Below are positions 1 to 11,294 of a DNA stretch of 64,000 nucleotides, piece by piece (within the stretch, counting starts at the first letter, position 1; each line of letters starts with the position of its first letter). A program made the position numbers and the translations under genes. The stretch lies in contig VNKQ01000004.1 in the NCBI GenBank assembly GCA_016508695.1, forward strand, positions 372,001 through 436,000. Direction: 5' to 3'. This DNA comes from Hyphodiscus hymeniophilus (lineage: Eukaryota > Ascomycota > Leotiomycetes > Helotiales > Hyphodiscaceae). The notes beneath the pieces are model-generated. The model worked only from the letters and a program-made list of their open reading frames with translations. It was not told the origin of the DNA and did not search any database.

Positions 1-1
1 G

Positions 2-145
2 TCTTTTGACATTTTGGGTTACTTGACCAAAACTGGCTTATTAAACATGAAGCTAGGATTGCAGACAATTCCAGAGAGGAATATGCAACTGTTGTTGGAG
101 AACAGTCGAGAGATGTCGTCGGGTTACGATTATGGGCCGAAATGA
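2..145 (+). CDS. 3' end of an unidentified gene (partial, cut by window edge)
   Basis: An open frame enters from the left edge and runs 47 codons to a TGA at 143-145. The peptide is rich in Leu, Met and charged residues (it includes LNMKLGLQTIPERNMQLLLE) and ends in SSGYDYGPK. It has a natural composition, unlike the Ser/Arg-rich frames that follow it. I do not recognise the family from so short a piece. Because no start or splice site is visible, this could also be a chance open frame. Upstream sequence is needed to name it. Confidence 0.3.
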   Translation, partial: SFDILGYLTKTGLLNMKLGLQTIPERNMQLLLENSREMSSGYDYGPK

Positions 146-1067
146 TCAAAAGCCGCTTGCCTTCGCTTGGCACCCTCCATCTCGTGTGGCTTCTTCCATC
201 ATCCAGTTCCTCATCGTTAGCGAAAGATTCCATGAGAATTGGCCAGCGTTGGTGGTATAACTCTTATATCCAGAAAACCGTATGGGTATTTCATTTGCCA
301 TCCACTCGATTGGCGATCCCCATAACCGGTGGGTTTGGCAAAGACTCGTTCGCCATCCTCTGAAGCCGGAATGGTCCCGGTTTGAGAGTGGTGACGGCCC
401 CGCTGTCCTGAGTGAATTCCCAGAAAGTCCCATCTCGACCCTAGAAGAAGTTTCTTTTGGAGGATGGAATCTTACTTACATAATTCTGCCCTAAATATTT
501 TTTCCATTTCATCGTTGCAGACCCTACTATCAAATAGCAATCAAGTGGTTTAACTTCCCTTTTTTATTCCATCTCCTTCAGTAAGTGAGGGTGAGTTGGA
601 TGAGGTTGCTAGGAAGGCTCTTTTGGGACCAAATGAAGGGCGTGTTGGGGCTGGTAATCAAAGGGGCAAGTAGAGAACAGTCAGAAGAAGGTTGCATATT
701 TTACAACTTATCATAAAGGTTCCAGTATAAAAAACATTCCAAGAGTCTTCTGGTAATATCAACCCCCTTACATTTCCTATGCTAGGAAGGCCCGACTGAT
801 AAAGGGGTGATGTTCCTTTTGAATCGATACAAGGTGTCGATGCAACTCAGGCAAGTGCGACTCAACAGGCCAAAATGCTATGGAGTCATGACCGAGCAGG
901 AATCTTGATTGGTTTGAGGAAAGAACGAACCGCTGGTCAAGTCGTAGTCAACCTGAAGTCATCGTCTCGACCTCATATCGATTCTAATCCCATTCTAAAA
1001 TTCACCCCACCATCTTAAGCTTGCGCATCAGGACAAAGTCACATCCCGATATCAATGACGATTCGAC
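146..1067. other. Intergenic, no supported gene
   Basis: About 0.9 kb. Short overlapping open frames occur on both strands at 142-494, but they have no domain, signal peptide or splice support. The stretch just before 1068 is the presumed promoter and 5' leader of the repeat-tailed protein gene. I see no RNA gene or mobile element. Confidence 0.5.
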
Positions 1068-1871
1068 ATGCCATCCACAAGAAACCAACCCAAGGACCTT
1101 TCCGAAGCCGAGCTTCCAAGGGAGACACTGGATAAGAAAAAGGACGATGTCAAAAGCTTGGATGACCGACTAGATAGACTTGAGGAAGAATACGAGTTCG
1201 CCGTGAATGATGGGCGGTCCCCTTCGAAGTTCACCAAGGAACGCTGGGAGAATCTCAAAGATCGGCTCAAAATTATGCATGGGGTTCTGTGCGCGGAGAC
1301 CGCTTTAGTCCTTACGGACTTCCCGCCGTCTTGGTTCATGCTGCAAAAGGGGTTCACTGCTGCGGAGGATGATGTCGAAGCTCTGGAGAGGGACGCGTTC
1401 AAACTCAAGAAAGCGGCGGACAACGATCCACGAGGCCTCGATGGAAATTACGAAGGTGCTGTACGTGTACCCGAGAATGCATTGAGTACCCGGGCCTCAG
1501 CTCGACCAGGGTCTATGAGAGGAGGTGAACGGTCGTCTTCTGAATCAGAAGACTTGTTCGTGGAGCAGGGATCCGGAGTTGAGGACATGGAGCACGCGAG
1601 AGAAGGTGAACGATCGGCTTCTGAATCAGAAGATTTGTTTGTGGAGCAGGGATCCGGAGTTGAGGACATGGAGCACGCGAGAGGAGGTGAACGGTCGGCG
1701 TCTGAATTAGAAGAATTGTTCGTGGAGCAGGGATCCGGAGTTGAGGACATGGAGCACGCGAGAGGTGGTGAACGGTCGGCTTTTGAACCAGAATACTTGT
1801 TCGTGGAGGAGGAATTCGGATTTGAGGATATGGAACATGCGAGCGATTGGGGTAAAGAGAAATTGGTTTAG
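1068..1871 (+). CDS. Acidic hypothetical protein with four C-terminal 27-residue repeats
   Basis: Single-exon frame of 267 residues, ATG at 1068 and TAG at 1869-1871. Residues 1-120 are highly charged and probably helical or coiled coil (a K/D/E-rich stretch KKKDDVKSLDDRLDRLEEEY near residues 23-42). Residues 152-259 are four head-to-tail copies of a 27-residue unit with the core EDLFVEQGSGVEDMEHAR. The first three copies are close to identical and the fourth has drifted. There is no signal peptide or membrane segment, so a cytosolic or nuclear location is inferred. No known domain was recognised. The near-identical copies imply recent repeat expansion, and length variation between strains is likely. 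The function is unknown. Confidence 0.6.
   Translation: MPSTRNQPKDLSEAELPRETLDKKKDDVKSLDDRLDRLEEEYEFAVNDGRSPSKFTKERWENLKDRLKIMHGVLCAETALVLTDFPPSWFMLQKGFTAAEDDVEALERDAFKLKKAADNDPRGLDGNYEGAVRVPENALSTRASARPGSMRGGERSSSESEDLFVEQGSGVEDMEHAREGERSASESEDLFVEQGSGVEDMEHARGGERSASELEELFVEQGSGVEDMEHARGGERSAFEPEYLFVEEEFGFEDMEHASDWGKEKLV
1521..1844 (+). repeat. Coding tandem repeat, 81 bp x 4
   Basis: Four in-frame 81-bp units at 1521-1601, 1602-1682, 1683-1763 and 1764-1844. Units 1-3 share the run GGATCCGGAGTTGAGGAC, while unit 4 is diverged. The unit length is a multiple of three, so gain or loss of copies keeps the frame. The repeat also keeps long open frames on the minus strand (1448-1750 and 1513-1971), which I regard as shadows. 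Confidence 0.9.
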
Positions 1872-2405
1872 TTGGGGTTCTTAGGATGGAGGATCGAACG
1901 ATTGCGTTCCCAGGAGCATATGACTTATCGAAGATCCAATGCTTAAGGGGATTGGAGCGATTAGGGTACACAGGACATTAAATTATTGAACGCACAGTGC
2001 TTAAGGAGTTTTAAGGAATGGTGGCTAGGAAATCAAGACTTATCAAGAGCCCAACGGCACATGGAAATCGAGGGAATATCAACTACCTTACTTGATGGTC
2101 CTGTCATAGACTGCTTATTGTGCTGACTTCCCCTCACTAATAAGGTGGGTCGGGGGGGTGGTGCTTCTAAACCGGGGCTTTTACAGGGTACGAGTCGGGG
2201 CATCCGGTCCTCTAGTCTCGCTCAGTACTCGAGAAGGCTTTGTCGACTTCAATTTCGACCACGTCAATCTTCCTTCAGTCTTCCATCAATCACCAACGCC
2301 ATCCCGTTGACCAGCAACTTTCTTTCTATGATTGCTAAGTACTACTAGGAGCGATGGCTACAAGTTAGATACAGTCTCTCTTGCGGTGCCATCGCCTTTT
2401 TTACT
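1872..2405. other. Intergenic between convergent genes, no supported feature
   Basis: About 530 bp between two convergent stop codons. It should hold the 3' UTRs of both neighbours. A short plus frame at 2145-2348 has no features of a gene. I see no clear repeat. Confidence 0.5.
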
Positions 2406-4305
2406 CTAATCCAACACATAGTTGTCCAAGCTTCCTGTCGACGAAGTGACTTTCGTATGCCACTCCCGGTACACAACCTCCGAATCCTGTCTGAACTGGC
2501 CCTGTACCTTTTCATCTGGTACAGTCACAGCGACCCTGGTTACAACGAGCTCTTCAACCTTACGCCACATCACCCAATGGAGACCCGCAAACCAAATCAA
2601 ACCCCACAATAGTGATGACAGGCCGATTGTGGGCACAATGAACCACTGGATGTGGCTCTGAGAATACGCGTAGGGTGAACCATCCGTTGGAGGTACAAAC
2701 GCGGCAAACAACACAAACCCACAAGCGGAAAAATATATGATGGCATGCATTGGGTTTGCCCAAGGGGTGAAGTTTGAATCCGTGGACCAGTTCCTACTCG
2801 GTGTGAATTTCAAGAGAAGCAATCCGCCAGCCACCAGGAATCCGTTCAGAACAATGACAACATAGCTGTACAGCGATACCAATACCGAATATGCGGTCCC
2901 AGGCTGCAACATAGATGTGACGGCGATCAATACAATGGATGAGACCCAGTGTAGTGCCAGTGCAGCCATTGGGGTCTGCTCCAGGTGCCCATCTTCTTCT
3001 GCTGCTTTATCATGGGAATATCGATTCTTGAGCCAAGCCCAAGGGGTCGTGTGGCCAGTCGCCAGAACCAAAGAGAATGGGAGAATTCCTTCTTTAGCAA
3101 TCTCTTGCTTGACCCTTGCAGCAGTAAAGGTCATGACCAAAATGTTTCCAAAAATGGAAAATGCGATTAGGGCAGCCATTACTCGCTGAGCAATTTCGTC
3201 TCCAAAAAGCTGGCTGAAGAAGATGGTTGCCATATCTTGCGCCTGTTCAATCCCTTGGAGATTCGCTGGAATGGCACAGAGGTATGCGACGTTTATCAAA
3301 ACGAAGAGGGTCGTTGCCAAAAACATTGCGATCAAAGTATACTTTGGGAAAATCTTTCTGGCTCCAGCGACTTCAGTGAGGACGTAGAACGGCTGTTCGA
3401 ACCCGGAGTATGTGTACATCACGTAGAGCAGCGAGTCGGTATAGCTTACGATGTCATGACGAGTCGTGTGGAATGATTTGCTTGGGGCAAAATTCCCTGT
3501 CGCTGGTGCGGCTCCTCCCAGTCGTTGACCTGCTGCCTTTATAAACCCCAGAATGATCATTGCGATTAGAATTAGCACTTTCGTAACAGCGAAGAAGTTG
3601 TTCATAATGATTCCGCCCCTGCGGGAACAGACATGGAGTAGGATCGCAGCTGTCAAGGATGCCACAGCAATTCCAATGGTCTGCGATCGTGTTGAGTCCG
3701 CCTTCCCAGCGGCATCCATGATATATGTGCCGAAGGAGACGGCATTGCCGGAAAGGTTTCCCAGGATAATGAAAACAATTCCGTACATGCACGTAACCAA
3801 GAACTTGGGTCGTCCAGTTATTGGGTTGCTGAAGATAAATTCGAGCTACTGGTGGTTAGTAGGCACTCTCCTACAAGTGATTCAGGTGTAACCTACATAG
3901 TTTTTTTCTCCTCCACTACGAGGCACGCTTTTTTTCTCGTACCTTCCAGGCATGACCTCAACGAGTCTGAGAGGTACAGAGAGGCCAAGTTCTAGCCAAA
4001 CAAGGAGGCCACATGTTCCAATGAGACCTCCAAATGACCACAGTAGGAGTGAACCTCCAACACTCCCTGTTCCGTTGAAAACCTTGATGGGTGTTACGAA
4101 GATACCAGAGCCTACAAGCTGTCAGTGACCTGCCTCAACGAATGAGTCAGAACCTAGCCTTACCTATTGTACGGTTTAAAATCAAACATACGACTGTAAA
4201 CCGGCCAAGTCGTTGTCGTACAGTAGGAGAAGGATCTGTCCGTTGATAGTTCTCATCCAGATGTAGATGTGCAAGCGCGACCTGATCTGTATTGAAGTCC
4301 GCCAT
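2406..4305 (-). CDS. Amino acid permease, LAT family (MUP1 / methionine-permease-like)
   Basis: Predicted to import amino acids across the plasma membrane. Three exons on the minus strand: 4305-4164, 4111-3897 and 3845-2406 (598 residues). The introns have GTAAGG and GTAGGT donors. The first transmembrane segment spans the exon 1/2 join and carries the family hallmark LNRTIGSGIFVTP. It is followed by GTCGLLVWLELG, then TYSGFEQPFYVLTEVAGARK in exon 3, the conserved segment of MUP1-type LAT transporters. About twelve hydrophobic segments are visible, and both ends look cytosolic. The length fits the family (about 550-600). The substrate is not certain: methionine is suggested by resemblance to MUP1, but other neutral amino acids are possible. 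It is divergent from the gene starting at 4717 and may share its promoter. Confidence 0.88.
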
Positions 4306-4716
4306 TTTGCTTTGAAAGAGAGAAACTGTGAGGAAACGAGCATGATTAAAAGCTGCCTTCGCGTGGCGGAGTGTCTTATGTTATTGTCGCCCGACTCTTG
4401 ATTCAGCGCAAGCTGAAGTCCGCCTCGTCGCGGCGTGCTTATACCAAAATGTCTCACCTTCGACGCACATTATCTGCAGTGTAACACTGGCAATCTTTCT
4501 CTGGTCTGTATCATTCGTTCTTGAGCAGGGCATATTTCATGACGAGGCTGTTGGCTTATCAGCCGAGCCAAATGAGGTTTTGTTTCAATAAAACTCTCAA
4601 TGTAGCTCGACCACTGTGGTGGCGGTGCTGGGCAAGGTTCACCTCAAAACCTGGGTAACCCCAAGAAATGATCCACCCAACGTTCATATCAGTAACAAGA
4701 AGCAATCAAAACAACG
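4306..4716. promoter_or_regulatory. Divergent promoter region
   Basis: About 410 bp separate the start codons of the permease (minus) and the N-domain protein (plus), so both promoters must lie here. I could not single out a TATA box or a named operator with confidence. Confidence 0.4.
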
Positions 4717-7036
4717 ATGTCATTTGGCTGGTCCGCTGGCGATATTCTTGCTGGGCTCAAAATCTGCAAATGGATCTGGGACAACTGTTATGATAAAAAC
4801 AATTCCGCTGGTGGGATGATGTCCTTTCAAGTGTCGCAGCCTTACTGAATCTGCTTCAGATGATCGATATAATCAATTCGGAAATGATGTCCGGGGTCTG
4901 CAAGCGCGACTTAATGAGCTAGAGAGGGCATTACGGAAAGCTTTGGAGCAAAATGAGCACGTGGATCTCTATGCTGTTGACCTTGGACGAGACACGAAAG
5001 AGCTGGTAGGAGACTTTACCCGGACGCTGAAACAATGCGAGGAGATTTTGAGGAAGCACGTTAGCTTGAGGAGGAACCGAGCGGGATTTATTCAGAGTGT
5101 GATATGGGCCACGACTGCCCAGGACAAGGTCGATGCACTGCGACGGCAGATTCAATTCCATACACAGAAAATATACCTGATCCTGGAGCCCGTGAAGCTA
5201 GGTCTTGCGACTTCGACCAACAATCGACTGGATCGAGTGACTGAGATGATACAAATGATACACGACCATATTGGGATTACGAACAATATCCAGCCAACGC
5301 CAGAATGGCTCGATCTGCGGTTTCGCGACTCAATTATGGAGAAACCTCCGGTTTCGTTTACAGAAATCAATCTTGTACCTTTGAAAGAAGGCTTTGATGC
5401 GCTGTATGGACATTTCAGGGGGAGCACTCAAGCATTTCGAGACCCCGCGAGCGCAACTCAAACTGCGGAGCAATATCTCAACCTTTTGAAATGCTTGTGG
5501 CTCATCAATACACTTACCAGTAGTGAAGAATTCCAACGTGTTCGGTCTGGTTCCCTATACCCTTGGACTATCGCGCAACTTGGGCGGGACATTTCAGAGA
5601 TTCTTCAACGCCGACACACCATTGCCTTCGATGATAAGGCACTCCAGAATCTCAGTCCTGTAGCCTTCTTGATATGGCCCCCGGAGCAGAAAGCGCAGAT
5701 GAGATTTTTGACGGAGCCAAACGTTGGCGAGGAGGTTATTCTCAAGCTGTCGCTACCCAGCCCAGCGGAAAACGATAAGGACAACTTGGTCTTATTTCGA
5801 ACCGGACCCACAGCACTGCGGATTGTGCAACGAAAAGTCGATCCATCCGGGACCCCCATGTACGAAAATGAACGGTTCAATACGCATGTTGATAAGTTTA
5901 TACCGTATTATGCGATGCATGAAAACCCTCCGGAGCCAATCCAGCTTTCTGGACCTGATGCAACCTCTAAAGTGGCAATCTGTCGAGGTAATGAGACTGG
6001 CGTGACCGCTTATGAATTCCCCGATGATAAGTCGCTATTCGCCTTCCAGCGGGCAATCACTGGGTATCGAGTGGTATGCGATAGGAATACTTCATGGGCA
6101 TTGAAAGAAAATCATTCAAGCGTACTGCGGAAAGGGAACGGCAGATTACAGATATGGCATTGGGAGCCCTTGAGTCAGGACGAGTTTAAGAGGCGCGAAT
6201 CGATGTCTACGGTATCGGATAGCTCTATCATGACACCAATGTCTCAGGAGTCTTCTGAATCTAACACTGTTGTAGACCACGTTCTACAAGATGGAGACAC
6301 TTCGGGAGTCTCGATTCATGAGTCCTCCAGGAATAACGCGACGATCGGGCTTGTCCCGCCTCCACCACCCTTAATCCTGATATATACCCAGGACGACTCA
6401 GGTCAATATACTTACGTCCACCTTGAGTGTAGGTCTCCCCACCAGATCGAAGTAATCCGGCTCTAACATCCCCAAGTAACAGTTGGCCTTCAAATTGTCC
6501 AAAACTCCTGTGCATGCAAAAGTAACCCTACCAGATGCCGTCGTTCAGTTATTAGACGTCTTGTGGGTCGTTCCTCCGAGACCTTCCAAGTGCGCAAATT
6601 CTCGACCCCGCTTGCAGACTTGAATTCCTGGAACCTGTCCATGTTCTCCTACCCCCGCCACCCCGACTTCGACTCAAGCCGCAACATGCAAGTCATCAAA
6701 AGCAAGTATCTGAACCTAGATTTCGACACAGTCGAAGATAGGAAAGAATTTGGGATGAAATTGAATATGGCGCTTGTGCTATGGGACATGGCGGAGGATA
6801 AATTCCAGAAACGGTTGCTGAGAGGCCAGTACTTGAGCGATCAGCCTAAGAAATTTGTTGGTGGTGAAAGATCTGGAAGGTTGAGGAGAAAATCCGAGAA
6901 TACGATTACAATGAGGAGTTTGGTTGGAATCAAGCCGCCTGAGTTGAGCCCTATTGAGGCTTTTGAGGATATCAGTATCGCCGAGGAGGATAAGGATGAT
7001 TTGGGCCGGCGCGGATCGCGTCATTTTGACTTTTGA
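4717..7036 (+). CDS. Large protein with a fungal STAND-type N-terminal domain
   Basis: Three exons, 4717-4810, 4860-6428 and 6477-7036, give 740 residues. The introns are 49 and 48 bp, with branch-like ACTGAA and CTCTAAC. The protein begins MSFGWSAGDILAGLKICKWI, the pattern that opens many ascomycete proteins with the N-terminal domain found on STAND NTPases. A helical stretch follows (QFGNDVRGLQARLNELERAL). No Walker A motif or repeat domain is visible downstream, so this looks like a stand-alone member, not a full NLR-like protein. The middle (about residues 250-420) looks beta-rich, then comes a Ser-rich linker, then a C-terminal region with a Cys pair (CACKSNPTRCRR) and charged helices. 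The role is unknown. A signalling or incompatibility-related role would be inference from the N-domain alone. Confidence 0.75.
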
Positions 7037-7208
7037 CGGTGATTATGATACCAATGCGGGTTTTACATGTACCCAGCTGAGCCTTTGCAGTTGTTTTAAA
7101 TTTTGTAAGATTACTTTGTTCACTATCATCTGGCTGAGAGCATGATCAGATCTGAGGGTCTTGACTTCAACAGGAACCGACCCTCATTCTGGTCTCTGAG
7201 CCTTCACT

Positions 7209-8150
7209 TCACGATTCTTCTTCAATCTCTCTTTCACCACTCTTCATACTTCGTCTGTTCTCGGCCAGCTCGCTCAAGAATCCCTCCCATGGCTCAGTAG
7301 CAATCTCTTTCTTTTCCTCTGCTCCAAGCTCTCCCTTAGCCTGCACGTATCCATCACAGCGACCTTGTACGTACGCTCGCGAAGCCCCATCCCAAGCATC
7401 CGCCGTTGCGTACTCCTCCGGCTGTGGTCCTTTCCGCCCACTCCGTGTCGATTTCGCCCATCTCAAGGGCTCGGTGGCAGTCCAGAGCAGCTCGTGAAAG
7501 TCTGTCCCCTTCGCCTCATGCTTCTTCAATTCAGTCTTCCAGCATTCAATCTTATCTTCGTTGCTGAGGCTGTCGAGCTTGTCGAGGTCTTGGGGCTCCA
7601 GGACTAATGTTGCTAGGATGTTCGCTTTGAGGCTGAGGATTTGCTCCGAGAGGATGGCGTTCCGGGTCGCTAAGGCGTGCATCAGTATCGCTTGTTGCAG
7701 CTCATCGTTCTGTGTGGACGGTGGGTGTGTTGAGTGTGCTGGGCTCGAATGGCGAGCTGCTACCGTTGTTGTAATATCTCTGGTTGCTGCAATTCCTACT
7801 CGTCCGTGTCCTCTTGGCTGATCGACGCTCTGTCCTCTGGCTGCTGGTGGTCTGTATGGGGTGTTCCTGGCACCGAGACCTCTCTGCGAGGAAGTCGAGG
7901 GGTGTTCATTTGACGGGCCCAATGGTAGGGAGGAGGCGATGGTCGGTCTGGTCTCCCGTTGAACCAAGATAGCCCGATCAGGAGATAGCTGGTTGGGAAC
8001 AAACGATGGAGCTCTGGAATTAAGAGCTCTTTTTACTTGCTTCTCTTCCTGGGCGATAGGCATAGAGGCGGCTCCAGAGGGCTTCGGAGAAGTTGGTTTC
8101 TGTCCAGAACTGACAGACTTATTCTTTGAGGATGGATACATGGATGGCAT
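7209..8150 (-). CDS. Hypothetical protein, disordered N-half and helical C-half
   Basis: Single-exon frame of 313 residues, start at 8150. Residues 1-150 are Ser/Pro/Arg/Thr-rich and probably disordered. Residues 155-300 look folded and helical (for example ATRNAILSEQILSLKANILA), with conserved-looking aromatics (FHELLWTATEPLRWAK, EPWEGFLSEL). It has no signal peptide, membrane segment or recognised domain. It is convergent with the 740-residue gene, with stops about 170 bp apart. It is likely a real gene because of its length and the contrast between its two halves, but no function can be given. Confidence 0.55.
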   Translation of the reverse strand: MPSMYPSSKNKSVSSGQKPTSPKPSGAASMPIAQEEKQVKRALNSRAPSFVPNQLSPDRAILVQRETRPTIASSLPLGPSNEHPSTSSQRGLGARNTPYRPPAARGQSVDQPRGHGRVGIAATRDITTTVAARHSSPAHSTHPPSTQNDELQQAILMHALATRNAILSEQILSLKANILATLVLEPQDLDKLDSLSNEDKIECWKTELKKHEAKGTDFHELLWTATEPLRWAKSTRSGRKGPQPEEYATADAWDGASRAYVQGRCDGYVQAKGELGAEEKKEIATEPWEGFLSELAENRRSMKSGEREIEEES

Positions 8151-8245
8151 TTTTAATCATGTGATTGGAGGTATGAAAAGGAAGTAATTCTTTACGCCAA
8201 AGATAGAGACTGCGTATTTATAAATTCTCATTTCACGGGGGTGAA

Positions 8246-8575
8246 TTAGTTCCGCTTCGAAACTCGGGTCAAGAAATCAACATACATGTCATTGCGACAG
8301 ACCTGTACCAGTAAATTTCCTGAGCTGACTTGGGCCAAATAACGACGATGTGCTAGATGTAATGGATCCCAATCTTTTGTAAGTATGTCCTGGTGGATCC
8401 AGTGGCAGCGGACATCAAGGAAATACATCCACCAGATCTCGTTCCGGATAACCATACTTTCGCTGAGAATGGCTGCAGCCACTTTTAGTCTATCGAGTTT
8501 GAACTTTCATATCTTCTTAGCTATGCCAGTCGCGCAACTTTGCAATTCGGTGACCACTCTTTCAGACAGATAAAT
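8246..8575 (-). pseudogene. Possible relic of a coding sequence, interrupted by TGA
   Basis: On the minus strand a continuous frame from about 8568 to a stop at 8246 reads like a folded protein (EIWWMYFLDVRCHWIHQDIL, DPLHLAHRRYLAQV), but a TGA interrupts it at about 8509. Upstream of that stop the same frame still looks protein-like (RVVTELQSCATGIAKKI). I found no start codon and no intron that removes the TGA. It lies just upstream of the gene starting at 8150. It could be the decayed 3' end of a gene, or a hidden exon of one. The family is not recognised. Confidence 0.25.
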
Positions 8576-9455
8576 GCAGGACCGTCGAAGAATTGTTAGG
8601 GAACCTTTCTAGCTTCCCTACCTACTCTTATTCACTGTACCTCACTCAGCTCACTAGCGTCTCCACAAGGGAATATATGCAGCTTCCCTGCACTTAGCTA
8701 CCTAATTACAATCAACTACTACTGCAAATAACAACGTTGTCTCACAAGAATGATTAATTGCACGTGACTGGGTCATGAGACTCTTGGAGTTCATGAAGCC
8801 ATTCCACAACCTCAAGCCAGATTGGTTCGAGATGGCAGACACCTGAGGCTCAGATAAGCTCAAGGACTCTGTCAATGTCATAGACACTGAAAGGTTGAGG
8901 AGTTGACATCAGGCCCACGTGAGTAGTGCCGCCTTCGCTTGGGCCGGGCCAGCCCAGGAACAGCTCGGCTTCGGGTCAGGCTCATCAGGTGTCTGCTTAG
9001 GCCTAGCAACTCTATTTGTATGTCACCTCCTATCTATACTCACAAGTATCCATAATGTAAACAGACCTTAAAAGAAGCTCCCTTCTCTCCTTTATCAAGA
9101 TTCCTGCAGACTTCCGTTTGCTCTGCTCAAACTATAATTGGGTCTTAATATCTTCCTGTTATCGAGTTCAGTCACGTCGATTTTCCTTGTTGCATCAGCT
9201 CGGCGGCTAGGCTGGAGCTGGGTGACGTCGCCCGCTCGGGGCATTCCCCCAGTGTTCCCTGTTGGGTGCCCCCTGCGCGAAGCTTCAACGTCCATTGATT
9301 GGAAGGCATTCATCCATCCTTTTGCCCTTTAAAAGAACGATGCAGCCTCATCATCGCAGCTGAACGCCCCTGAAATTCTCGAACTCTCATGTACAAGTAC
9401 GCTCTGCAATGAGCTTCTTGATCCATATCTGACCACCAAATCTATTCTCGATCTC
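8576..9455. other. Intergenic, no supported gene
   Basis: About 0.9 kb upstream of the esterase gene, presumed to hold its promoter. CACGTG hexamers occur at about 8761 and 8917, a motif bound by bHLH regulators, but these may be chance. No open frame here looks coding. Confidence 0.4.
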
Positions 9456-11040
9456 ATGATGCATCTATCGTTGGCCTTCATCTCTCTGCTATTCCCACAT
9501 TTTCTATGTCAATCACTTCCCTCTTACTCTGGACCCTACGGCGTGGGTCTAGTAGACATTGAAGTTCCGGTCCAAAATCCGCGCAACATCACCAACACTA
9601 CCTTCACAAGCAACGGCCAGCCAGCCTGGTTTCTGCAAACCGTCCTTTTCTCGCTCTACTATCCAATCACTCCCGGCACGAATTCCAGTGCGCCACCGCA
9701 TCCGTGGATTGGCGATCCGGTCGACTGCGTTGCAGCAGGTATTGTCATATACGCAAACACCTCGTCGTTGACTGATGATGTGGTGTCGACGGCCTTGAAT
9801 TCGGTGGTTGGGAGCGTGAATATCCCTGCCGAGGCGGATACGCCATTAGTTAATGGCACATTCCCTCTTCAAGTGTTACTGTTCTCGGTTGGCGATATCT
9901 CGTTAAGGACATGGTACTCGCAATATGCTGGTTTTCTCGCCGCCAACGGTGTTGTCACTGCCGTGATTGAACACCGAGATGGGAGTCTGGCATGTTCGGT
10001 CGTGGAGGAGAAAGACCAACCTAATCGAACAGTGCAATATTTTCAAGCCAGTCAATTGAGGTGAAATCCACACTAGACGATCAAACACTCCATACTAACA
10101 TGCCCTCAGCGCTCCCGTCTTTGGCAATACAACAGAAATGATTTTGGAACAACGCAGCTTCCGCCAAGCAGAAGTCGAAGAAACTGTCCGAGTTTTACAA
10201 TCCCTCAATGCCGGTGATGGCGAATTGATTCACCAGAACAACTCCCGCAAAGAAGGTCAAAACCTAGGATCCTTCGCCAACCGTCTCGACTTCACCACCC
10301 TCGTAATGGGCGGCCACTCATTTGGCGCAACGCTCGCCCTCCAAGCCCTCAGCGACTCCTCAATTCCTGCAATGGGAGGCCTCGCCTTCGACCCCGGCAA
10401 GTCCAGCGGTCCACTGAACAGCGATTTCAACCAGTCTGTCCTCATCCCTGACAGCGAATCCTGGTCCGCCGAGCCCACCGAGTTCTATGGCCAGCAGCAT
10501 TTCGAGGTAGTAAAAGGAATTGCGCAGTCCGCTCTGAATCGAACAGGCTCTGCGTGGTTCATGACGCTTCTAGGCACTGCTCATACATCTATTACGGACG
10601 CACCGTTGCTCGTGGGTTCGTCCCTGCTGGGTTTCTTCGATCCTACGAGTGCGAATGTTTCGCTAGGCGATCCGAAAATGAACATCCAGCAGTATGTCAT
10701 GGTGTCGATGGAATATTTTGAAGTTTTGCGTAATGGGACGAGAAGTGATGTGCTAGCAAGTGGTGTCACGGCGCCAGAATTTGTGGCTGTTAACCTGAAT
10801 GCTTCAAACCCGCAAGGGTTATTTGATGGGTGGGAGATTCATGTCGCACCGTCAGCAGGGTGAGTAGAAGTCTTATTCTGCGGTATTGGATGCGGTACTG
10901 ATGATAGTAGAACAAATACGTCTGCGACTGCGTCTGCGTCGGCTCCGAGTTCCACACCTACTTCTGCAGCTCCGTTCACGTCATGCAGACTTTTTGCGTT
11001 CCTACTGACGGTGCTGGTAGTGCTGGCGAATTTCCTTTGA
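9456..11040 (+). CDS. Secreted, GPI-type PAF-acetylhydrolase-like alpha/beta hydrolase
   Basis: Three exons, 9456-10060, 10110-10859 and 10911-11040, give 494 residues. The introns are 49 and 51 bp, with TACTAAC and TACTGAT branch sites. A signal peptide is evident (LSLAFISLLFPHFLCQS). The serine-hydrolase elbow GGHSFGATLALQ places the nucleophile near Ser272. A plausible acid lies in GLAFDPGK and a histidine in GTAHTSITDAP, the order seen in fungal PAF-acetylhydrolase relatives. There are several N-glycosylation sequons. Exon 3 encodes an Ala/Ser/Thr linker and a hydrophobic tail (FAFLLTVLVVLANFL), typical of a GPI-anchor signal. The likely action is hydrolysis of a short-acyl or ester substrate at the cell surface; the substrate is unknown. 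Two consecutive ATGs (9456 and 9459) make the exact start ambiguous by one codon. Confidence 0.85.
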
Positions 11041-11294
11041 TAATTGACAGTACCTAAGCGGTTCAGATATCCAAATCAAGCTACTTTTGATCATGGTCTC
11101 TCATTCAGAATGTGGAGACTCGCTCGTTGACATGAATAATTGTGTCTTATATCACAAACTATTATACACCAACAAGTACATACAGAACTCAAGACAATGG
11201 TATCGCTTAAAAACATTCAATAAATTATTCGGTCAACGGACTTCAGCTTTGGGCATCTGTATGCTCTTACTTTCCTCCTTGTTGACGCAAGTCT

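Noticed and set aside
1448..1971. Two long minus-strand frames opposite the repeat-tailed protein
   Set aside because: They are produced by the 81-bp repeat being stop-free in several frames. The plus frame has the start codon and ordered N-terminus.
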